Source of the DNA: Sambucus nigra
Taxonomy: Eukaryota > Streptophyta > Magnoliopsida > Dipsacales > Adoxaceae
Direction: 5' to 3'
Assembly (NCBI GenBank): GCA_949130495.1
Contig: OX422209.1
Coordinates: forward strand, 696,863,757-696,927,756
Length of the DNA stretch: 64,000 bases
The first letter of the stretch is position 1; each line of letters starts with the position of its first letter. The translations under genes were made by a program, and so were the position numbers. Below the pieces are notes generated by a model that was not told where the DNA came from, searched no databases, and saw only the letters and a list, made by a program, of their open reading frames with translations. Below, in pieces: positions 56,551-64,000 of this stretch.

Positions 56551-59500
56551 GCTTAAAAACAAGCCGTTTGAGGGTGAAAACCCAAACCAGCTCCCAAACG
56601 GCACTGTAAGAGGCATGAACACCTTGCACGGGACAAATATAACTTGTAGGAACTGATCGCGTAGTCACGGGTATCCCGATTTGAGAACATGATGATTATT
56701 TGAAAATATCTATATTAGGTTTAAAAACAAGCCGTTTGAGGGTGAAAACCCAAACCAGCCCCCAAACGACCCCGTAAGAGGCATGAACACCTCGCACGGG
56801 ACCAATGTAACTTCTAGGAACTAACTACCTAGTTGAGGGTCTCCCGATTGGAGAGTATGATGATAATTTGAAAATATCTAGATTAGGCTTAAAAATAAGT
56901 CGTTAAAGGGTAAAAACCCAAACCATTTCCCAAACGGTACTGTAAGAGGCACGAACACCTCGCACGAGACCAATGTAACTTGTAGAACTAACTACTTAGT
57001 CACGGGTCTCCCGATTTGAGAATATGACGATAATTTGAAAATATATAGATTTGGCTTAAAAACAAGCCGTTTGAGGGTAAAAACCCAAACCAGCTCCCAA
57101 ACGACACTGTAAGAGGCACGAACACCTCGCACGAGACCAATGTAACTTGTAGGAACTGATTGCGTAGTCACGGTCTCCCGATTTGAGAATATAATGATAA
57201 TTTGAAAATATCTAGATTAGGTTTAAAAACAAGTCGTTTGAGGGTGAAAACCCAAACCAGCCCCCAAACGGCCCCATAAGAGGCATGAACACTTCGCACG
57301 GGACCCTTGTAACTTATAGGAACTGACCATCTGGTCGTGGGTCTCCCGATTGGAGAATATGAAGATAATTTAAAAATATCTAGATTAGGTTTGAAAATAA
57401 GCCGTTAAAGGGTGAAAACACAAACCATTTTCCAAACGGCCCCGTAAGAGGCACGAACACGTCGTACGGGACCAATGTAACTTGTAGGAACTGACCACAT
57501 AGTCACGGATCTCCCGATTTGAGAATACAATGATAATCTAAAAATATCTAGATTTGGCTTAAAAACAAGCTGTTTGAGGGTGAAAACCCAAATCAGGCCC
57601 CAAACAGCCCCATAGGAGGCACGAACACCTCACACGGGACCAATGTAACTTGTAGGAACTGACCACGCAGTCACGGGTCTCCCAATTTGAGAATATAATG
57701 ATAATTTAAAAATATCTAGATTAGGCTTAAAAAGAAGCCATTTGAGGGTGAAAACCCAAACTAGCCCCCAAACGGCCCTGTAAGAGGCACGAACACCTCG
57801 CACGGGACCAATGTAACTTGTAGGAACTGACCGCGTAGTCATGGGTCTCCCGATTTGAGAATGTGATGATAATTTGAAAATATCTAGATTAGGCTTAAAA
57901 ACAAGCCGTTTGAGGGTGAAAACCCAAACAAGCCCCCAAACGGCCCTGTAAGAGGCACGAACACCTTGCAGGGGGCCAATGTAACTTATAGGAACTGACC
58001 ACATCATCGCGGGTCTCCCGATTTGAGAATATGACGATAATTTGAAAATATCTAGATTTGGCTTAAAAATAAGCCATTTGAGGGTGAAAACCCAAACCAG
58101 CTCCCAAACGGTACTGTAAGAGGTACGAACACCTCACGCGGGACCAATGTTACTTGTAGGAACTGATCGCGTAGTCACGGGTCTCCTGATGTGAGAATAT
58201 GATGATAATTTGAAAATATCTAGATTAGGTTTAAAAACAAGTCATTTGAGGGTGAAAACCCAAACCAGCCCCCAAACGGCCCCAAAAGAGGCACGAACAC
58301 TTCGCACGGGACCATTGTAACTTATAGGAACTAACCACCTGGTCGCGGGTATCCCGGTTGGAGAATATGACGATAATTTAAAAATATCTAGATTAGCCTG
58401 AAAAATAAGCCGTTAAAGGGTGAAAACCCAAACCATTTCCCAAACGACCACGTAAGAGGCATGAACACGTCGCACGGGGCCAATGTAACTTGTAGGAATT
58501 GACCACGTAGTCACGGATCTCCCAGTTTGAGAATAAGATGATAATTTGAAAATATCTAGATTTGACTTAAAAACAAGACGTTTGAGGGTAAAAACCCAAA
58601 TCAGCCCCCAAACGGCCCTGTAAGAGGCACGAACACCTCGCACGTGACCAATGTAACTTGTAGGAACTGACCGCGCAGTCACGGATCTCCTAATTTGAGA
58701 ATATAACGATAATTTGAAAATATCTAGATTAGGCTTAAAAAGAAGCCGTTTGAGGGTGAAAACCCAAACCATCCCCCAAACGGCCCTGTAAGAGGCACGA
58801 GCACCTCGTACGGGATCAACGTAACTTGTAGGAACTGACCGCGTAGTAGCGGGTCTTCCGGTTTGAGAATATGATGATAATTTGAAATTATCTAGATTTG
58901 GCTTAAAAACAAGCCGTTTGAGGGAGAAAATCCAAACCTCCCCCAAACGGCCCCGTAAGAGGCACGAACACCTTGGACGGGGCCAACGTAACTTGTAGGA
59001 ACTGACCGCGTCGTCGCGGGTCTCCCGATTTGAGAATATGATGATAATTTAAAAATATCTAGATTAGGCTTAAAAATAAGCCGTTTGAGGGTGAAAACCC
59101 AAACTAGCCCTGTAAGTGGCACGAACTCCTCGCACGGGACCAATGTAACTTGTAGAAACTGGTCGCGTAGTCACGGGTCTCCCGATTTAAAAGTATGATG
59201 ATAATTTGAAAATATCTTGATTAGTTTTAAAACAAGCCGTTGAAGGGTGAAAACCCAAACCAGTTACCAAATGAGGGTGAAAACACAAACCAACTCCCAA
59301 ACGGCCCCGTAAGATGCACAAACACCTCGCACGGGACCAATGTAACTTGTAGAAACTGATCGCGTAGTCACAGGTCTCCTGCTTTGAGAATATTATGATA
59401 ATTTTAAAATATCTAGATTAGGCTTAAAAACAAGCCGTTAAAGGGTGAAAACCCAAACTAGCACCCAAACGGTCCCGTAAGAGGCACGAACACCTCGTAC

Positions 59501-59880
59501 GGGACTAATGTAACTTGTAGGAACTGACTGCTTAGTCGCGGGTCTCCCGGTTTGAGAATATGATGATAATTTAAAAATATCTAGATTAGGCTTAAAAATA
59601 AGCCGTTAAAGGGTGAAAACCCAAACCCGCTCCCAAACGGTCCCGTAAGAGGCACGAACACCTCGTACGGGACCAATGTAACTTATAGAAACTGACCGCG
59701 TAATCACTGGTCTCCCGGTTTGAAAATATGATGATAATTTTAAAATATCTAGATTAGGCTTAAAAACAAGTCGTTAAAGAGTAAAAACACAAACTAGCAC
59801 CCAAACGGCCCCGTAAAAGGCACGAACACCTCGTACGGGGCCAATGTAACTTGTAGGAACTGATCGAGTAGTCACAAGAA
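56551..59880. repeat. 168-bp satellite array with six-unit higher-order structure
   Basis: About 19.7 units. Unit starts (GCTTAAAAA or GTTTAAAAA) are at 56551, 56719, 56887, 57054, 57221, 57390, 57557, 57725, 57893, 58061, 58229, 58396, 58564, 58733, 58901, 59068, 59224, 59422, 59590 and 59758. Nearly all spacings are 167-169; 59068-59224 is a deletion and 59224-59422 carries a partial duplication. Unit-specific variants recur every six units (about 1007 bp): AAAAAGAAGCC in 57725 and 58733, GTTAAAGGG with ACCATTT in 57390 and 58396. As 168 is 56 codons, minus-strand frames of 125, 177 and 83 residues run through several units, repeating ASYRAVWG..WVFTLKRL and PNLDIFKLS. Confidence 0.97.
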
Positions 59881-60324
59881 TTTTAATATGTGAATACAAT
59901 AATAATTTTAATTCATATATGCAAATTTTCTGCTTAAATAATATTGTAATTTTCTGCTTAAATAATATTGTAGTTTTATTTTCTGCTTAAATAACAATAA
60001 TAATATTGCTTAAATAATATTGTAATTTTCTACAAATTTTGTAGTTTTATTGTTAGCTTTTATGTCCGTGCAGGCTTTTGTAATTTCATTGTTATATTTT
60101 ATGGGCATGCAGGCTTTATATTACGCAGGTATTATATTAGCAGGTTTTAGAATGTCCAAAAAATAGAGGAAACTCTGCCCAATTTTTTTGGTCTGTGAAC
60201 TATTATTACTTGTAATATTTTGAAGTTTGTATGTACATTAGTTTATCAACAACTTTCGAGATTCGCAATTTGTTAATTTTCTTGTTTTTAAATAATTAAT
60301 TTTTTTCTTTGATCCAAAAAATTT
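59881..60324. other. CACTA interior right of the satellite
   Basis: AT-rich; TTTCTGCTTAAATAATATTG recurs three to four times at 59920-60040. No gene recognised. Confidence 0.5.
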
Positions 60325-60605
60325 GGCACAGTTCAAAATCGTGTCAAAAGTGTATCAATTTTTGGCACGGTTTTTAACTGTGCCAAAAGAGAATCAAAAT
60401 GCACTCGATCTGGCACAGTTATAAAGTGTGTCAAAAGTGTGCTAGAAATATCAAATTATGGCATAGTTTAAAGTGTGCTAGAAGTGTTCCTATTTGGTAA
60501 AATCTGACATACTTTTGAGCTGTGCCAGAAAAAACTGGGCCATTTTGGAACACCTGATTCTGACACAGTTCAAAACCAAGCCAGATTGCTGTTTTTGGTG
60601 TAATG
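60325..60605. repeat. Right subterminal repeats and terminus of the second CACTA
   Basis: TTGGCACAGTT, GTGTCAAAAGTGT, TTGGCACGGTTTTTAACTGT, CTGGCACAGTT and GACACAGTTCAAAACC mirror the left array; the element ends TTTTTGGTGTAATG. Confidence 0.88.
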
Positions 60606-61120
60606 GATGAGGATGTTAATATCTACCGTTCAATTTGAATGGGCCCGAGGGTCTAGTTGCAAAGCTATTTTCGATATCCTTACACCCGAGACCACGATGC
60701 CCTCGGTCCCTCCCACTAGCTTTATGAGGATTGGTTGTGGTTGCACCTTGGATTTTGTTCTTATATTTTTTATGCTTAATTTTTTCATTGATGCTTTGTA
60801 TTTTTATGTCTTTATTCGTAACACATGGATGTAGTAATGAACATATCGCATTTTTCTATTTGTTGCTTTTTAATTCCACACTCTTCTTTTACTTTAAATT
60901 GTAAAAAAATAGAAAATTTTAATAATTTCTAAAAAAATAAAAAAAATTTGAAATGACAAAAAGATTTTTCTTCAAAATAAATAAAAATTGGAATTTAAAT
61001 TTTTTAAAAATATCACAATATTTTTTGTTTGAAGTCTCAATTTGTAAAAACTAAATGCACAAAGTTGAAATTGACCAAAGATGGAAATTTAGCAAAAATT
61101 GACAACTTTACGAATAAGTG
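60606..61120. other. Continuation of the interrupted retroelement region
   Basis: Joins the sequence left at 54452. A 75-codon frame (60607-60834) with a hydrophobic tail has no recognised domain. 60890-61090 is A/T-rich. Confidence 0.4.
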
Positions 61121-61124
61121 TGGG

Positions 61125-62400
61125 GCGTCGAGTTAGGATATTGAGTAATTAAGAGAGAGTGCAATTTCAGACAATGCTAGTTATGGTATGGGTGAGGGTG
61201 AGTTACCGTATCTTCCCATAAGAGACCTCTTATATTCTGATCGAATCGTCACCCCAGGATGAATTATACTCCCACATAATGCATGGCAATTTCATTTTAT
61301 AATTGGGATGATTCAGATTCTCCCAATATTCTTCGGTATGGACTCAAAAAATTCATACCTTCACATTCGAGATTCGAGGCATGCGAGACTTTTACGGACG
61401 AAGCACACACTCAAGATGTCGTGTGTCTCAAGATTTTCCCCTTTTCCTTGAAGGATAAGGCTAAGACACGACTTTGGTCACTAACACCGAACTTGATAGC
61501 CACTTGGAGGGTTATACAGGCTAAGTTTCTCCAAAAAATATTTCCCGCACATAGGACTAATCTGATTAGGGTCCAAATTTAAACCTTTAGACAAAAAGAA
61601 ACTGAGCCCTTTGATTGATGTTGGGAGAGATTCAATGAGTTGGTAAACATGTGCTAATACCACAATTTTGAAAAGTGGAGACTCATCTCCTACTTCCTTC
61701 ATGGGCTAAGATTAACTTCCAAACAACTCGTTGAGACCATGTGCGAGGGAGAGTTATTAGGGTTAGAAGTGAACAAAATGGAGGCCCACTTTAATTATGT
61801 CGTCGAGACTACTTAAGGGTGGGACACATCAGACTCAAGTACCTAATCCAATCCTAGACAAACGTCCACGGCTCCTTTCGCATCTGGACTATATCAATTG
61901 GATAAGGAAGACTAATTAAAACTCCAAAAAAATTAACCAGCACAGAGGCTAAAGGACATCATTGAGGCTAGGAGGAGAGACATATTTGGATCCACTCGAG
62001 AAATAAAAGATAAGGTGTGTGCTATTTATGAAGCGGGACATCTAACGAAGGAATGCCCGATGATACTCGCCTCTAAAGTAATGCTCCAAGAGCAAGTGGA
62101 AGCAGTTGAAGCTTTTAAGGGTAACTTTGATGCCCTATACGGGAATTCTTATAACCCTTCGTGGCGGAACCATCCAGTTTTAGTCACGGGAAACCAAACA
62201 TTGCATTGAATCCAAATTCACTTATTGCCTAACACCCACCACCACTTCCTCCTTTCCAACAAGCTCCACCTATGCAAGCACAACCTTTTGCGCTTTATAT
62301 GGGCTACATAAAAATCTCAAGGAAACTTTAATCCAATTCATGTAAACTCAGTCAGTGATGAATGCTCAAAACGCTCAAAATTTTATTAATTTAAATGCGT
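61125..62400 (+). pseudogene. Athila-like gag remnant
   Basis: ELPYLPIRDLLYSDRIVTP and IILPHNAWQFHF, then IRDSR, FTDEAHTQDVVCLKIFPFSL, KDKAKTRLWSL, ATWRVIQAKFLQKIFP, and, after a stop, FNELVN. These match the gag capsid domain of plant Athila-type Ty3/gypsy elements (retrotrans_gag: LFPFSL.DKAK.WL.SLP..S..TW). Near 62015 VCAIYEAGHLTKECP is a degenerate zinc knuckle. Several stops and frame changes. Confidence 0.85.
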
Positions 62401-62519
62401 CATTGTCTATGTTGTAATCCGCCCTAAGTGTCCAAGAGAAGGGAAAATTTCTCGCCCAAGGACAAATACCTCCTCAAGGTCAAAACTTTGTTAGCTCTAA
62501 TCTTGATAAAAAAAATCAC

Positions 62520-63234
62520 GTGCAATGTAGCGCGGTAACCACTTTATGTAAGGGAAGAGTTGTTGACTTTTCACTTCTTCCACACGATGAGCAAAATGAC
62601 AAGGAGATTTTGCCCTACACGAAAGAGGCCGAAGATTTCCCCTTGAGAAAGAGTGGTATTAACGACATAGTCAGGCCTAAAGTGGTTGTGAAACTTCCCA
62701 TTACTGGCCCATACCCTCAACGATTAGTATCCCACTGCAAAGAGACTATTCGTGACGATGTTTTAGACGTTCTTAAGTATGTAAAGACTAATTTACCTTT
62801 CCTTGAAACCATAAAGTAGATTCCCGTGTATGCTAAATTTCTCAAGGACTTGCTCACGGTGAAACAAAGGCCAAAGGTAAAGAAAAATGTGTTTTTAGCA
62901 CATAACGTTGGTTCAGTATTATTAAGCGACCTTCAATAAAAAATTTAAAGATCCGGGTGCACCGACCATTTCATGCATAAGAGAGTTCTATTAGATTTAG
63001 GGGCAAGTTCTAACATTATCCCCTAGTCTGTCTATAAGAAATTAGATATGGGGGACCTTAAGCCCACAAAGATGACTCTCCAACTCACAGATCATTCCGT
63101 GAAGATAACTCAGGGGATCATTGAGGACGTGATTGTCCAAGTTGATACTTTCTACTTTCCGGTAGATTTGGTCATTTGGGATGAAGAGCTCATATATATA
63201 ATTCTTAGAATAATTAAATCCACTTTTCGAGTAA
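62520..63234 (+). pseudogene. Athila-like gag-protease linker and aspartic protease remnant
   Basis: CSAVTTLCKGRVVD, GPYPQRL and VLKYVKTNLPFLETIK, then after a stop IPVYAKFLKDLLTVKQRPK, then the protease active-site region LLDLGASSNIIP (D-L-G in place of D-S/T-G, usual for Athila), followed by KPTKMTLQLTDHSVK and FYFPVDLVI. It is cut at about 63234 by LTR segment C. Stops at several points; inactive. Confidence 0.87.
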
Positions 63235-64000
63235 TGTAAGGAGATTATTTAATTATCCTATTTACAATAGTGTAAGTCGTATACTGCTAGAACTGTTGAG
63301 GACTTATTCAAGTTCAATCATGCATCAAGACGGATCCGAATATCAACATTCTTCAACATTCAAGCCTTCGCGAGATTAATTTTGGTAAGGCTATGTTTAA
63401 GTACATTAATGGCTTACTTAGAGTGTTGGGATAATTTTTCTAAGATATTTTATAAGTATTGAAGCGGATTTTTTCGTCAAACTAATTCTTTTATGTGTTG
63501 AGGTGGAGCTTATTTTTGACAAAATAAAAAATTATTTTTTTACGCTAGTCATTCGAGCGAAAGAGGCCAGTCATTCAAGCGACAGGGCCATCTCACGCGA
63601 AGCAGTCGTTCGAGCGACATTACTATTTTATTCGAGAGACGCGTCGCTTTAAGTTTTTTATATAAAGCATGTTAAATAACTCCGTTTTCATTAAGAATAC
63701 CTGAAGAGTTTTGATACTAGTAAACTACTTTCGGCAAAACACCTTTGTCTTCTTCATTTAGGGTACAAATCCTTTTGTTTTCAATTCACAAAACGTCCCA
63801 ATCTTTATGTGAATTATTTTGGAACCCAAAGATATATCTTTGCTAAAGTTTCTCTTGTAGGGAAGATCTCTATTGCTGATTAGGTGCCACTTGAGGGAGG
63901 TACTGGGCTGATTGACTGCGTGTCAATAGGGAGTGCTTTTGGGTGTTCCTAGGCAGACTAAACTGCGATTCGTGTGGAGTTGCTATGAAATTACATTGTT
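63235..64000 (+). mobile_element. Athila-like LTR segment C, running off the window
   Basis: Starts TGTAAGGAGATTATTTAA inside the protease fragment and matches segment B: GATCCGAATATCAACATTCTTC, TTTTGGTAAGG, AGTGTTGGGATAATTTTTCTA, then (GTC)(A/G)TTCGAGCGAC-type phrases at 63545-63620. The right end lies beyond the window. Confidence 0.7.

Larger units (their letters stand above)
54453..60605. mobile_element. Second CACTA element, non-autonomous, with internal satellite
   Basis: Left end CACTACACCAAAAACAACAA, right end (rc) CATTACACCAAAAACAGCAA (one change in CACTA). Flanking triplets AAT and GAT match at two of three bases. Subterminal repeats of TGGCACA(G/C)TTT-type occupy both ends. No transposase is present. 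The interior holds unidentified exon-like pieces and a 3.3-kb tandem array. Confidence 0.88.

Noticed and set aside
56551..59880. CRISPR array
   Set aside because: Repeats are contiguous 168-bp units without unique spacers, in a plant transposon.
56551..59880. A native centromeric satellite block
   Set aside because: Unit size is suggestive, but the array is short, diverged and bounded on both sides by CACTA sequence with subterminal repeats.

Overview
This is nuclear DNA of a flowering plant, most likely a eudicot. It is AT-rich, carries plant-specific transposon families (CACTA with tnp2, Tekay-like and Athila-like Ty3/gypsy elements, hAT MITEs, a Helitron, an RTE LINE), and has one cell-wall extensin gene. 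Pieces of ordinary plant genes are embedded in the transposons. I cannot name the species. Boundaries come from reading the sequence by eye; family names come from recognised motifs, not from database searches.

Layout. 1-4.3 kb: a microsatellite, a small hairpin and the only convincing intact host gene, an 849-residue extensin-like protein on the minus strand. 4.3-6.7 kb: an unclassified inverted-repeat element (TACCGG ends) and two small hAT MITEs with perfect 8-bp target duplications. 7.3-18.15 kb: Tourist/Harbinger-like ends enclose a 1-kb AT-rich inverted-repeat element and an 8.7-kb CACTA transposon (9229-17923, GTT duplication). The CACTA holds a decayed tnp2 transposase gene, an exportin-T exon, two halves of a DUF4283 domain, and 2.5 kb I could not identify. 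18.5-19.3 kb: a third hAT element.

20.56-32.7 kb: the decayed minus-strand remains of a Tekay-like retrotransposon, made of a long 3' LTR split by an RTE LINE and a stop-riddled gag-pol, abutting a plus-strand LTR fragment. 32.7-48.6 kb: a LARD-like retroelement with two 3.8-kb LTRs and almost no coding capacity. It is arranged LTR-internal-LTR-internal, which suggests LTR-LTR recombination. Its first LTR is split by a 5.7-kb non-autonomous Helitron carrying fragments of mitochondrial SSB, ETHE1-type persulfide dioxygenase, an ACT-repeat protein and cytokinin dehydrogenase (two copies). The second LTR shows the uninterrupted state of the site.

48.6-64 kb: an LTR scrap, then fragments of Athila-like elements (gag, protease, three related LTR segments) interrupted by a second CACTA element (54453-60605). 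That element contains an array of about 20 copies of a 168-bp unit arranged in six-unit higher-order repeats.

Apart from the extensin gene, nearly everything is mobile or dead. The genes do not act together as a pathway. The interest lies in gene-fragment capture by the Helitron and the first CACTA, the satellite inside the second CACTA, and the nesting order, which gives a relative insertion history.
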